Source: Flagellimonas aequoris
GTDB lineage: Bacteria; Bacteroidota; Bacteroidia; Flavobacteriales; Flavobacteriaceae
Assembly (NCBI RefSeq): GCF_003584165.1
Contig: NZ_QXFJ01000023.1
Span: 62,001-126,000 of the forward strand
DNA: 64,000 nucleotides
Reading direction: 5' to 3'
Within the stretch, counting starts at the first letter, position 1; every line of letters starts with the position of its first letter. Below the pieces are notes generated by a model. It was not told where the DNA came from and ran no database searches. It was given only the letters and a program-made list of their open reading frames with translations. The translations under genes were made by a program, and so were the position numbers. Of this stretch, positions 1 to 10,000 are shown one piece after another.

Positions 1-1
1 C

Positions 2-712
2 GAAGATCGCGATAACAATATTTATCGATTGTATTTTGAAGCCAATCCCATTCCCGAGGAGCAACGTAGGGCCGGATTCGGGGGAATCAACCGATATAAA
101 TCGCTGGAAGGCTTTAACAACTCGGAGATTATCATCGATGCCACCAAGCGGTTGGACATCATTCAAAAACAAATGGTGATTCAATCCAAATCTCTGGATG
201 AAATCGCCAAATTGGCTGAAGAGAAGGAGAAATTATTAGCGGCCATTCCAGCCATTCAACCCATTAATAACGAAGACCTTACAAGGATGGCTTCCGGTTA
301 TGGTTGGCGTTCCGATCCTTTCACCAAGGCACGTAAAATGCACTGGGGCATGGACTTTACCGCACCAAGGGGTACTCCTATTTATGCCTCTGGAGACGGA
401 AAGATCACTCGTGCCGACAACAAATCTTCGGGTTATGGCAAACATATCCGAATCGATCATGGTTACGGTTATATCTCCTTGTACGGTCACTTGAGCAAGT
501 ACAATGTTACCGTGGGCCAAAAGGTAAAACGTGGTGACCTCATTGGGTTTGTGGGCAGTACCGGGCGCTCCGAAGCACCGCATTTGCACTACGAAATCTT
601 TAAGGACGGGGAACGCATCAACCCCATTAACTTCTACTACGGAAGTTTGACAGCAGAAGAGTTTGAGAACATGCTCAAACATGCCAATCAAGAGAACCAA
701 TCCTTGGATTAA
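2..712 (+). CDS. M23 family metallopeptidase (5' end outside window)
   Basis: Zinc-dependent peptidoglycan endopeptidase of the LytM/M23 type, acting in the periplasm on peptide cross-links. The reading frame is open from base 2, so the start codon lies before the window; the TTG at 29 is internal. The N-terminal part seen here is an alpha-helical linker, followed by the M23 domain: the first zinc-ligand motif HWGMD begins at base 341 and the HLHYE motif at 581. Neither key motif is damaged, so the enzyme is probably active. Its stop codon overlaps the ATG of the downstream MerR gene (TAATG), which implies translational coupling. In Flavobacteriia this peptidase-MerR pair is common. Which cross-link it cuts cannot be told from sequence. 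Confidence 0.9.
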   Translation, partial: EDRDNNIYRLYFEANPIPEEQRRAGFGGINRYKSLEGFNNSEIIIDATKRLDIIQKQMVIQSKSLDEIAKLAEEKEKLLAAIPAIQPINNEDLTRMASGYGWRSDPFTKARKMHWGMDFTAPRGTPIYASGDGKITRADNKSSGYGKHIRIDHGYGYISLYGHLSKYNVTVGQKVKRGDLIGFVGSTGRSEAPHLHYEIFKDGERINPINFYYGSLTAEEFENMLKHANQENQSLD

Positions 713-1041
713 TGCACATAGAGCTTCCTGAAAAAAGATATTATGGCATTGGTGAAGTGGCCAACGCCTTTGGGGTGAACACCTCCCTGATCCGTTTTTG
801 GGAAAAGGAGTTTGATGTGCTACAACCCAAAAAAAACGCGAAGGGTAACCGAAAATTTACACCTGAGGACATCAAGAACCTTCAAATGATCTACCATCTG
901 GTGAAGGAACGTGGGTTTACCCTGGAAGGGGCCAAGACCCATTTGAAGGAAGAAAAGCAAAAGGCGCTTTCCACTTTTGAAGTCATCCAAAAACTGGAAA
1001 AAGTAAAGGCCGAACTCCTGAAAATTAAGGAACAACTATAA
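712..1041 (+). CDS. MerR family transcriptional regulator
   Basis: Small 109-residue DNA-binding protein. The N-terminal winged-helix MerR domain (about residues 7-75) begins with the typical YYGIGEVANAFGV helix-turn-helix and has the IRFWEKEF wing. A short coiled coil (about 85-109) follows. There is no cysteine-rich or ligand-binding C-terminal domain, so it is unlikely to sense metals as classic MerR does; the signal is unknown. The ATG overlaps the stop of the M23 peptidase gene by one base, and LemA follows after about 20 bases, so peptidase, regulator and LemA probably form one operon. Confidence 0.85.
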   Translation: MHIELPEKRYYGIGEVANAFGVNTSLIRFWEKEFDVLQPKKNAKGNRKFTPEDIKNLQMIYHLVKERGFTLEGAKTHLKEEKQKALSTFEVIQKLEKVKAELLKIKEQL

Positions 1042-1061
1042 AACACTAAAACCATACGAAA

Positions 1062-1661
1062 ATGAAAAAAGGCATCATCGCCATTATAGTACTGATCGTT
1101 ATCGCAGTGCTTATTGGTGGTTGGTACGTAAGCACCAACAACAAACTTGTGGATATGAAGGGCCAAGCGACCAAGCAATGGGCCAATGTGGAAAGTTCCT
1201 ATCAGCGTAGAAGCGATTTGATCGGGAACTTGGTAAAAACCGTGCAGGGAGCTGCCGATTTTGAACGTACAACCTTGTCAGAAGTCATCGAGGCAAGGGC
1301 AAAAGCCACTTCCACCACTATAGACGCGAACAACATCACCCCGGAGCAAATGGCTCAATTTCAGGAAGCACAGGCGGGCCTTTCCTCTGCCTTATCCAGA
1401 TTATTGGTCACGGTGGAACGCTATCCCGATCTAAAGGCTAACCAAAACTTCTTGGAACTACAATCCCAATTGGAAGGCACTGAAAACAGAATCAATGTAG
1501 AGCGAAACCGTTTCAACGATTTGGCCGGGGAGTACAACATCAAAATTCAACAGATTCCCACCAATTTTGTGGCTAGCTTGGGCAATTTTGACCCCATGGC
1601 ACTTTTCGCTTCCAAACCAGGAGCCGAAAATGCCCCCGATGTGAACTTTGAATTCAACTAA
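1062..1661 (+). CDS. LemA family protein
   Basis: 199-residue LemA protein: one N-terminal transmembrane helix (about residues 5-24) followed by long antiparallel helices, including the conserved ANVESSYQRRSDLI segment. The C-terminal half contains the family's RNRFNDLAGEYN motif. LemA proteins are inner-membrane anchored with a soluble helical bundle; their biochemical role is not settled. The two downstream genes encode TPM-domain proteins, the usual LemA partners across bacteria, which supports a joint envelope role. Only two bases separate its stop from the next ATG. Confidence 0.9.
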   Translation: MKKGIIAIIVLIVIAVLIGGWYVSTNNKLVDMKGQATKQWANVESSYQRRSDLIGNLVKTVQGAADFERTTLSEVIEARAKATSTTIDANNITPEQMAQFQEAQAGLSSALSRLLVTVERYPDLKANQNFLELQSQLEGTENRINVERNRFNDLAGEYNIKIQQIPTNFVASLGNFDPMALFASKPGAENAPDVNFEFN

Positions 1662-1663
1662 GC

Positions 1664-2110
1664 ATGTCGAACATGTCGCACGTAGAGGAATTTTTGAGTG
1701 CCGAGGAAGAGCAGGACATCATCAATGCCATTGTTGAGGCCGAGAAGAACACTTCCGGTGAAATCAGGGTACATATTGAGGCCTCTGCCAAAATAGACCA
1801 TTTTAGCAGGGCCCAACAAATTTTTCACTTTCTGAAAATGGGCAACACCAAGGAAAACAACGGGGTGTTGATCTATGTGGCCGTGGACGACAAAAAATTC
1901 GTGATTTATGGCGATAGCGGAATTGATCGTGCCGTGCCGAATGGATTTTGGGACACTACCAAGGATGTGATGGCCTCTCATTTTAAAAAAGGAGATTTTA
2001 AACAGGGAATCGTAGAAGGGGTTTTAATGGCGGGCAAGGAACTGAAGTCCCATTTTCCATGGAACCAGAACGATACCAATGAACTGAGCGATGCCATTTC
2101 CAAAGGGTAG
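1664..2110 (+). CDS. TPM domain-containing protein (cytosolic form)
   Basis: 148-residue TPM (TLP18.3/Psb32/MOLO-1) fold protein. Recognisable features are the TSGEIRVHI strand, the ENNGVLIYVAVDD strand and the IYGDSGIDRAVP segment. It has no signal peptide or membrane helix, unlike its downstream paralogue, so it may act on the inner face of the membrane. TPM domains have been linked with phosphatase activity and photosystem II repair in plants; no function is established for this bacterial form. Its last 20 bases overlap the start of the second TPM gene. Confidence 0.85.
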   Translation: MSNMSHVEEFLSAEEEQDIINAIVEAEKNTSGEIRVHIEASAKIDHFSRAQQIFHFLKMGNTKENNGVLIYVAVDDKKFVIYGDSGIDRAVPNGFWDTTKDVMASHFKKGDFKQGIVEGVLMAGKELKSHFPWNQNDTNELSDAISKG

Positions 2111-2879
2111 TTTCATACTGGCATTTTTATGTGTCTCATTGGCTTGGGGACAGTTCACCATACCTGAAAAACCCAAGGTACAGACCAGTGTATACGATTA
2201 TGTAAGCCTTCTGTCCAATTCCCAAAAAAGGGCTTTGGAACAGAAACTTATTCGCTATTCCGATAGTACTTCAACCCAAATTGTGGTAGCCATCATCGAT
2301 TCCACCGAAGGTGAGGACATTACCTATCTTGGAGCGCAATGGGGCCACAAGTGGGGTATTGGTCAGGCCGACAAGGATAACGGAGTTCTGGTTCTTTTGG
2401 CGAAGGATGACCGAAGGATTGCCATCAATACTGGTTATGGAGTGGAAGGCTCCCTTACCGACTTGATGTCCAAACGCATCATCGAATCCGTCATCATCCC
2501 CGAGTTTAAAAAAGGAGACTATTATGCCGGTCTTGACAAAGGTTCCGACGCTATTTTTAAAGTGTTGACAGGAGAGTTCAGCGAGGACCGCACGTTTGGT
2601 AACTCTAAACGCTTCCCTTTTGAAGCGCTGTTCCCCTTTATCATTTTCATCGTGATCCTCATTATTCTTTGGAGCAGGAAAAACAAAGGTGGCGGAGGCA
2701 AAGGAGGTCGCCGGGGCGGTGGACTCGACATTTGGGACATGATCATTTTGAGCAATATGGGTCGAAGTTCTGGTTCTTCCGGTGGATTTGGCAGCGGTGG
2801 CGGCTTCAGCGGAGGCGGTTTTGGTGGCGGCTTCGGCGGAGGCGGCTTTGGAGGCGGAGGAGCCTCGGGTGGATGGTAA
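2091..2879 (+). CDS. TPM domain protein with Gly-rich tail (YgcG-like)
   Basis: 262 residues: signal peptide (about 1-20), periplasmic TPM domain (about 30-170, with the strand TQIVVAIIDSTEG and the NTGYGVEGSLTD segment), one transmembrane helix (about 183-200), then a basic Gly-rich stretch and a GGGFGGGF-type low-complexity tail ending GGW. This is the standard YgcG architecture and it is found with LemA in many phyla. The start ATG at 2091 lies inside the upstream TPM gene, which gives a 20-base overlap. The Gly-rich tail is normal for the family and is not an artefact. Function unknown; a role in envelope maintenance is inferred from the LemA and M23 neighbours. Confidence 0.88.
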   Translation: MPFPKGSFILAFLCVSLAWGQFTIPEKPKVQTSVYDYVSLLSNSQKRALEQKLIRYSDSTSTQIVVAIIDSTEGEDITYLGAQWGHKWGIGQADKDNGVLVLLAKDDRRIAINTGYGVEGSLTDLMSKRIIESVIIPEFKKGDYYAGLDKGSDAIFKVLTGEFSEDRTFGNSKRFPFEALFPFIIFIVILIILWSRKNKGGGGKGGRRGGGLDIWDMIILSNMGRSSGSSGGFGSGGGFSGGGFGGGFGGGGFGGGGASGGW

Positions 2880-3179
2880 TCGTCCTACCACGACGCCAAC
2901 ACCAAAGTATTGCAAATGGTAATTCACAGCTCCGAAAAAAATTGAAATTAAGTCATTGATAATTCGTTCAAAAAAAAATAGTACGATAAAAATCAAAAAT
3001 CTATCTGAAAGTATTTTGTTGGAAACCACCTCGGTCAATTTAATAATCGGATTTATAATCTAAATTAAAAAAAGGAATGCCGTGCAATCTGGTTAATTGC
3101 ACAGCACTCAAACTTGGGTCAATAGTTGAAAAAACTATTTTTATATCTCCAATTTTTTTAGCTGATTAAAGCTAATTCG
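2880..3179. other. AT-rich intergenic stretch
   Basis: About 300 bases between two convergent genes. It is clearly more AT-rich than the flanking genes. Apart from the hairpin near 3078-3106 (listed as a terminator) I see no gene or promoter that I can support. Confidence 0.5.
3067..3106 (-). terminator. Probable terminator of the small lipoprotein gene
   Basis: The inverted repeat GTGCAAT (3082-3088) / ATTGCAC (3096-3102), extended by TGC/GCA across one mismatch, is followed on the minus strand by a T-run (the A-run at 3067-3073 on +) after a four-base spacer. It lies about 75 bases past the stop of the minus-strand gene. Confidence 0.5.
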
Positions 3180-3634
3180 TTATTGATTTAAAAGAAATGG
3201 GGTATAATCATGTTCCAATTTTTTGAGCATACTACTTTGAAAAGAAATTATTCTATTGTCTTTTTCAATAATGGGCAAAATTATTTTCCCATTACAGACA
3301 ACAAAGTAAACTTGTTCGAATTTTGAATAATTCTTTTCGTATTGGACTATATCATTAACGTTCAAATCTCTAGCTTCGTTCATAGTTAACACTTCATAGT
3401 CCAAGTTACATCCTTCTACCATTGTATTCTTAAGAGACATGAAGTTTTCCTTGAAAAAAGTCAAATATTCTGGTTTTGATTTGACATCTTCACCTAAATC
3501 TAAATATTCATCGATTTTGTCAACTTCGCCAGAGATAATCAATTCATCTATAAAGTTTTTGACTAGAGATTTAGGTTGTTGTTTAGTACAACTACTAAAC
3601 AATATGTAAGTAAAAAAAATACGCTTGCTTTCAT
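3180..3634 (-). pseudogene. Small lipoprotein, apparently frameshifted in an A8 tract
   Basis: I do not recognise the family. The main frame encodes about 140 residues, including a lipobox-like FSSC followed by KQQPKSLVKNF, but that frame has no good start; only a TTG at 3602 is available. An ATG at 3634-3632, preceded by AAAGGA, opens a signal-peptide-like sequence (MKASVFF) that is out of frame with the body by one base. The two join perfectly if the run of eight A at 3612-3619 (+ strand) had nine, giving MKASVFFFTYILFSSC, a textbook lipoprotein signal. So this is either a real frameshift, a slipped-strand on/off switch or a sequencing error. The body is AT-rich compared with its neighbours, which suggests acquisition. 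Mature function unknown. Confidence 0.6.
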
Positions 3635-3951
3635 ATTAACATCCTTTATTGGTTATTGGGGCCGCACCTCCATTTTTGTTAATGCAATCCTAGTATTCAT
3701 CATAACCCAAATGTATGTTATTACAAGTTTTGCATCGTTGCATATGCAAAAAAGACTAAATCCATGAAAATGAAACATCCGTAGGCAAAACCTACTGATA
3801 TACCGATTTGAATACGGTTCAGAATTCGGTTAATCGGTCTACATTTACAGTTTAAAAGATTAAAAATCACTTATTTAAATTTTAAGGAGAGGACCTACCG
3901 CAAGAATACAATCCATAATATACTTTCCTCCATTAAAAAACTCACAAACAA
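3635..3951. other. AT-rich intergenic stretch with inverted repeats
   Basis: 317 bases with no supportable gene. It holds a short hairpin GTAGG/CCTAC (3781-3795) and a spaced inverted repeat ACCGATT (3802-3808) / AATCGGT (3832-3838). Neither has a T-run, so they are not clear terminators. It lies downstream of the minus-strand outer-membrane receptor gene and upstream of the lipoprotein gene. Confidence 0.4.
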
Positions 3952-6741
3952 TCAAAACCTTATAAACCTAGGACCTCCTCCTTTTTCCGGGGCACCTTTA
4001 CCCCCAAAGGAATCGAACTTGATGGTAAGGCTTCCCATAAAGTAACGTTTTAGCACGGTTCCCTGATAATCCTGGATGAAATCCTGTCCCGTGGTTCGCT
4101 GGGAGTTGATGTTCTGGTTGAGCAGGTCAAAGGCCAATACTTTCAAAGTAGCCTTCTTTTTGAACATTTGAAGTCCCAAGCTCATGTTCCAAAAAATGGC
4201 ATCCTTGTCGAACCCAGCGCCCAAATTACCGTTATAACTGTAGGTAATGTCATTCCCCCAGACCAAATTTTCTGGCCAAAAGGTCGTCAATTTAAAGGCC
4301 AGGTTATGGGTAATGTAATCAATGTTGGCCACATTGTCGAGATTGTAACGGGTAGCGTTGATGCCCAATCTGTATTCGGGCTCCAATTCTATCATCTCTT
4401 TGTAGTTGAACATAAGACCGATCCTAGGATTTAGGTTCAGTGTTTTGGCCTCCAACCTACTTCCATTGGTAAATCCGACCTGTCTACTGATATTGGCATA
4501 TGGGTTGATGGTAAACTTCAAAGTGTATAGGCTATCCTTTTTGATCTGTTTCGAATAACTTATTCCGGCCCATCCTCTATAGTTTCCTGCCACATTTTGA
4601 TAGTTGGTCGTCCGGATAAAGTTCTCATCCGTCGTTGTACTGGAAACAATCTTGTCCTTTTCAAAGGTCATTCCAGAGTACAAGAATATTCCCGTACGGT
4701 CTTTCCAATTGTAATTGTTGTAGTTCAGGTAGAGATTATGGGTAATCTCAGGACCCAAGTTGGGGTTACCCACAATAATGTTCAACGGATTGCTCACATT
4801 TGGAACAGGCTGTAATTGGTTTACCGAAGGTACATTCAAATTGGTGTTATAATGGGCACTAAACCTTTTGCCGTTTCCAATATCGTAGTTGGCGTACGAG
4901 TTGAACAAAAGATTGCTATAATCCTTTGAAAAGGTAGTTGATTGAATGAAATCTTCGTTGTCCAAGCCAATCTGCTCAATCCTTGCCCTAAGGTTGAATC
5001 GGAACTTTTTTCCGTTGGATCCAAATCCGACTTCTGGAACATGTTTGTCCACGTTGAAATTAAAATCGGAACTTAAGGAGGAATTGAAGACGTAGTCCCC
5101 GGTTACCTCATCAAAATCCGAAACAGATCGTTCGTTGCTCTGTTCATTGTTGTTGTAGCTATATCTAAAATCCAGATAGAGGTCCTTGTTCAAGGCATGT
5201 CGGTAAGATGCACCCAACTCGTAGGAATCATTGGCATTATCGATGGTGGTTTGCTGATCTTGTACCTGTTCGCTTGGATTGTCCCCAAAAATACTGCGTT
5301 GCGCATTCAGAAACGACTCGGAATCGTTCACCCGATTGTTGTTATCAAAATAAACCCGGGCATAACTCCCCAAGGTATCCAGTTTTTTCATAATCTCGAG
5401 CCGATTGCTAAAGGTTCGCTGGAAACCGTCAGTGGTCTGCAGACTGGTACTACTGTTGATCAAATTCCCATCTTCATCGGTAGAGACCGTATTATCCGAA
5501 TCCGTTGAACTGGTATTGTTCACGCTCAAACTGGGCTGAATGGTAATCCTTGTGGTCTTGTCCACATCAAACTCCAAATTGGCGGACCCTTGATTGGAAA
5601 TGGTGGAGCCTACAAAACTGGATTCGGTATCGGTAAAATAACTTCCATCGGGCAAAATGTTCTCCCTAGACGTTTTTTCATTGTTATAGGAATCGCTGTA
5701 GGCATAAAAATAGTTGCCATCAGTCTTGTACTTGCCCTTATCCTGATCGGCATAGCTTGCCCCCAAGGTAGAAGATGTGGTAATGCCCTGTCCAAATCCA
5801 AAAGAAAGGTTTCCAATGGCAAATCCTCCATTATTATTAAAACTAAAGCCTCTTCCACGGGAATTGCCTACCATCTCATAGATTTCATCGAACGAGAATC
5901 CCGGGTTATTGATGTTGTTGGAACTTCCCAGTATGCTGATCCGTTGGGTATCGTTGAAATAGTTCAGCAGCCCATTGGCCTGATATCGGTCATCCGTTCC
6001 ATAACCTCCTGATAATCGCCCCATATAGCCTTTATTTTTGTCCTCCTTGAGGGTTAGGTTGATGGTCTTGGTCTCGCCATCCCCTTCTTCCCCCACAAAC
6101 TCCTGCTCCTTGGTCTTGGTATTGGTAATCTGAATCTTACTGATGACATCTTTGGACAAGGTTTTTGTGGCCACCTTTGGGTCCGTGCTAAAAAATACCT
6201 GTCCGTTTACCAAAACCTGGTTCACCTCCTTACCGTTGACCGTAATCTTTCCATCACTGTCCACTTCCACTCCCGGCAGCTTTTTTAGCACATCCTCCAC
6301 GGTTGCATCGGGCCTGACCTTAAAGGAGTCTGCATTAAATTCCAACGTATCTTTTTTAATGGTGATGGGAACCCGTTCCCCGATCACATCGATGCCCGCA
6401 AGCTGTTCCACTCGCTCTTCCAGCTTTATAACACTAAGGTTGACTTCGGGTTTAAGCTCCACTTCCTGGGCCACGGATTGGTAACCGTTGGACGAAAAGG
6501 CCAACCGGAGTCTTTTGTACGCGGTCTTTCCTTCCAAGGCAAAAAATCCATCCGCGTTGGTGATAGTGTAGGTGACCAAAGTGCTATCCTTAATGGTCTC
6601 GGCATATACCGTTGCCGCTTCAATGGGGTTTCCCGTAGCGGCATCCACAATTTTGCCCTTGACCAAAAATTCTTGGCCGGACATTGAAGAAAAAGAAAGA
6701 AAGAGGGAAACAAAAACGAGGTAGAAGTAAATTCTTTTCAA
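3952..6741 (-). CDS. Outer-membrane beta-barrel receptor (CarboxypepD_reg + plug + OMP_b-brl_3)
   Basis: 929 residues. Order: signal peptide (1-22), a carboxypeptidase-regulatory-like beta sandwich (about 27-110), a TonB plug-like domain (about 115-225, with VEDVLKKLPGVEVDSDGKI), then a long beta-barrel rich in Asn, Tyr and Ser, ending GGGPRFIRF. This matches the flavobacterial outer membrane beta-barrel family (OMP_b-brl_3), related to TonB-dependent receptors; the ligand is unknown. The only in-frame start is TTG at 6741: the upstream frame meets a stop without an ATG, and TTG gives a good signal peptide. No SusD partner is adjacent, so it is probably not a glycan importer of the SusCD type. 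It stands alone and is divergent from the alpha-2-macroglobulin gene. Confidence 0.85.
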   Translation of the reverse strand: MKRIYFYLVFVSLFLSFSSMSGQEFLVKGKIVDAATGNPIEAATVYAETIKDSTLVTYTITNADGFFALEGKTAYKRLRLAFSSNGYQSVAQEVELKPEVNLSVIKLEERVEQLAGIDVIGERVPITIKKDTLEFNADSFKVRPDATVEDVLKKLPGVEVDSDGKITVNGKEVNQVLVNGQVFFSTDPKVATKTLSKDVISKIQITNTKTKEQEFVGEEGDGETKTINLTLKEDKNKGYMGRLSGGYGTDDRYQANGLLNYFNDTQRISILGSSNNINNPGFSFDEIYEMVGNSRGRGFSFNNNGGFAIGNLSFGFGQGITTSSTLGASYADQDKGKYKTDGNYFYAYSDSYNNEKTSRENILPDGSYFTDTESSFVGSTISNQGSANLEFDVDKTTRITIQPSLSVNNTSSTDSDNTVSTDEDGNLINSSTSLQTTDGFQRTFSNRLEIMKKLDTLGSYARVYFDNNNRVNDSESFLNAQRSIFGDNPSEQVQDQQTTIDNANDSYELGASYRHALNKDLYLDFRYSYNNNEQSNERSVSDFDEVTGDYVFNSSLSSDFNFNVDKHVPEVGFGSNGKKFRFNLRARIEQIGLDNEDFIQSTTFSKDYSNLLFNSYANYDIGNGKRFSAHYNTNLNVPSVNQLQPVPNVSNPLNIIVGNPNLGPEITHNLYLNYNNYNWKDRTGIFLYSGMTFEKDKIVSSTTTDENFIRTTNYQNVAGNYRGWAGISYSKQIKKDSLYTLKFTINPYANISRQVGFTNGSRLEAKTLNLNPRIGLMFNYKEMIELEPEYRLGINATRYNLDNVANIDYITHNLAFKLTTFWPENLVWGNDITYSYNGNLGAGFDKDAIFWNMSLGLQMFKKKATLKVLAFDLLNQNINSQRTTGQDFIQDYQGTVLKRYFMGSLTIKFDSFGGKGAPEKGGGPRFIRF

Positions 6742-6954
6742 ATGGCAGTTTGTTTTTTGATTGACTTAGCAGTGAACCAAAGTATTGCATTGAAATTTTA
6801 ATAGCGATCCTTTTAACGAAACTTTGAGAAAATTTCAATGAAAATTAACCAAGAGCTTAAAAAAATCACAAAAATGATATGTCGGGCATCCATTGTTGAA
6901 AAAACGTTCGTAAATCCTAACACCCCATTTATCAACTTACCGGGTCCCCGTACC

Positions 6955-6962
6955 TATTTTTG
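6955..6962 (+). promoter_or_regulatory. Candidate -7 element for the alpha-2-macroglobulin gene
   Basis: TATTTTTG fits the Bacteroidetes -7 consensus TAnnTTTG and lies 49 bases before the ATG at 7012. No convincing -33 TTTG is seen at the right distance, and the region is AT-rich, so the call is weak. Confidence 0.3.
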
Positions 6963-7011
6963 GCTATATTGTTGTACCATTTCTATAATTTAATTAATTA
7001 CACTTTTTGCC

Positions 7012-10000
7012 ATGTCCCGGTTTTTAAAAATTACCCTGTTTTCCTTCCTGATTTTAGTCGTATCCTGTAAAAAAAAGGGAGAGGTCCCCGAAACGGACAA
7101 TCTTTTCAAGTTCAAGGATTATATCAGTTACCATACCCATGGCAACCAAAGTATTTCGACCCCTATCACCATTGCCCTTGCCCAACAGTTGGAGCAATTT
7201 GAGCTCAATCAAGAGCTTCCCAAGGAATATTTACAGATATCACCAAAGGTGGATGGCAAGTTGATCATCGAAAATGGTCGGGAACTGACCTTTCAGCCTT
7301 CGGAATATTTAAAACCGAACACGGAATATGTGGTCACCCTGTCCCTCAACAAATTGTTTGAGAACATTGACGGTGATTTTAAAAAATACACCTTCAGTTT
7401 CAAGACCATCGCGCCCAACTTCAAGATCAACCTGGGAAGCCTACAGTCCTATAGCAAGGAATGGCAATACTTGACGGGTACGTTGGATGCTTCGGATATT
7501 TTGGATGCTTCAAAAATGGAGGGCATTCTCTCCGTAAAGCAAGGGGATAAAAAAGTTCCCGTAAAATGGGACAACGCCTCGGAGAATGCCCAATATTTCA
7601 GCTTTAAGGTCGATAGCATCTCCAGAAAAACGGACGATAGCGAACTTACCATTGAATGGAGCGGAAAGGTGCTCGGTATCGATAATGAAGGTTCGGAAAA
7701 TTACACCATCCCCGGATTGAACAAATTTGTGGTCGTGGATGCCAAAACATCCTCGTCTCCCAATGCCGTACTGACGCTGAATTTCTCGGAACCCCTAAAA
7801 CAAAATCAAAACCTGAATGGATTGGTGACCGTAGAAAATGCGGAGAGCCTTCGGTACGAGATCAATGGTAATGTGTTGAGGGTCTACCCCTCCAACCGTA
7901 TTCTGGGAGAGGTACGGGTAAATGCTTTCGAAGGAATCAAAAGTGAATATGGCTTTACCCTCAAGAACACCTTTTCTGAACTGGTTTCCTTTGAACAATT
8001 GAAACCAGCGGTACGATTGATTTCCAAAGGGACCATTTTGCCCAATGCGGCTTCCACGCCCATCTATTTTGAGACCGTAAACCTTTCTGCTGTGGAAGTG
8101 CGTGTGATCCAGGTGTATGAGAACAACATGTTGCAATACCTGCAGAACAATAATCTTACGGAGAGTTACAGTCCCGATCTAAGACCCGTGGGAAGAAGAG
8201 TGGCCTACAAAGTAATTCCTTTGGCAGAAAATGGGGAGGAAAATAGCAGCTATTGGAAGGCCCATGCCCTTGATCTGTCAAGCTTGATCAAAGTCCACCC
8301 CGGCTCCCTGTACCGCGTTGAGTTCAGCTTTAAAAAAGAGCATACCACCTATGCCTGTGATGGCTCTGAAACCGCAGAAGATCAAACGGAAACCTATACT
8401 TCCAGTACAGATGAAGAATCTTTGGAAGAACGGTATTGGGACAATGAAATTTATTATTGGAGGGACTATGAGTATGACTGGGAGAATCGTGACAATCCTT
8501 GTCATCAGGCCTATTATAATTATGACAGGGTTGCTTCCACCAATCTTTTGGGCAGCGACCTTGGCTTGATCGTAAAAAAAGGGAACAACCGTTCCTACCA
8601 TTTTGCGGCCACCAATTTGTTGACCACCAAGCCCGAGGCCAATACCAACATCAAGCTCTACAACTATCAGCAGCAATTGTTGGGAGAGGTGACTACGGAT
8701 GCCTCTGGATTTGCGGTATATGATGGGGAAAAGAGCGTGGCATTCGCCGTAGCTGAAAAGAACAGCAATTTTGCCTATGCCAAACTGGCTGATGGCAATG
8801 CACTGTCCTTAAGTACATTTGACGTTTCTGGCGAAGAATTGCAGCGGGGCCTTCAAGGGTTTCTGTATACCGAAAGAGGGGTTCACCGTCCTGGGGATGT
8901 GATCCATCTGACCTTTGTTCTGGACGATAAAGGAAACCCATTGCCCAAGGGTCACCCTGTTACTTTAGAGGTGAGTGATGCCCGCGGAAAGTTGGTGCAG
9001 CGCAATGTGTTGACCGAGGGGACCCTTCCTGTTTCGGAAGGATTGTTTGCCAAAAAAGAGGAAAATTTCTATTATTTCCCCATTCCAACACAAGCCGATG
9101 CCCCAACGGGAAATTGGTCGGCCAAAGTTATTGTGGGCGGTGCCCAGTTCAACAAATCTCTGAAAGTGGCCACGGTAAAACCCAACCGTCTAAAAGTCGA
9201 TTTTTCTTTTGATGACGAAGTGTTGAAGGCCAACACGAACAACCGTGGCAAAGCCATTGTTCAATGGTTGCACGGCGCTCCGGCCCGAAACCTCAAAATT
9301 GATATCAATGCTAACTTGAGCAAAGCCTCCAACGCCTTCCCAAAACTGAAGGATTATGTTTTTCTAGATCCTGCGCGCGATTTTTATGATACCGAACTAC
9401 AATGGATTTCTTCCAAGTTGGATGCGAACGGTGAGTTGGACATCAACGAAAAAATTAATGTGAATGGCAATGCCCCCGGTATGCTTCAAGCAACGTTCAC
9501 CACCAAGGTGTTTGAAGGTGGCGGGGATTTTTCCATAGATGTGTTCACCAAAAACGTAGCGCCCTATCCTTATTTTGTGGGATTGCGTTCCCCAGAGGCC
9601 AAACAATATGGTTCTTTTATGACCGATGAGAACAACACCTTTGGCGTTATTACCGTGGACGACCAAGGCAAGCCATCCGGTAACCGAAAACTGAAAGTAC
9701 AAGTCTACAAAATTGAATGGCGTTGGTGGTGGAACCGTGGGTACGACAACCTATCCCGATATGAAAATGCCTCTGTTCACAGTCCGTTCAAGGAAATGAC
9801 GGTTACAACTGGAGCCGACGGCAAGGCCAACTTCAACCTAAATGTACCCGATGATGACGGTGGACGTTTCCTTATTCGAGTGATTGATGAAGCAGGACAT
9901 GCCACAGGACGTACAGCTTACTTTTATCGCAATTGGTGGAAAAGGCCATCGGGAGATTCTGAAAGTTCCAAGATTTTGGTATTCTCGGCAGATAAGGAGA

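Noticed and set aside
2761-2877. Repetitive GGC/GGA tract that could look like a tandem repeat array
   Set aside because: It is the in-frame Gly-rich tail normal for YgcG-type TPM proteins.
2271-3038. 255-residue minus-strand frame opposite the TPM protein
   Set aside because: Mirror of the Gly-rich tail (Ala/Thr/Ser-rich), no homology, overlaps a solid family member.
3576-3767. 63-residue plus-strand hydrophobic frame
   Set aside because: Overlaps the lipoprotein start antisense, has no start signal or homology; hydrophobicity is explained by AT-richness.
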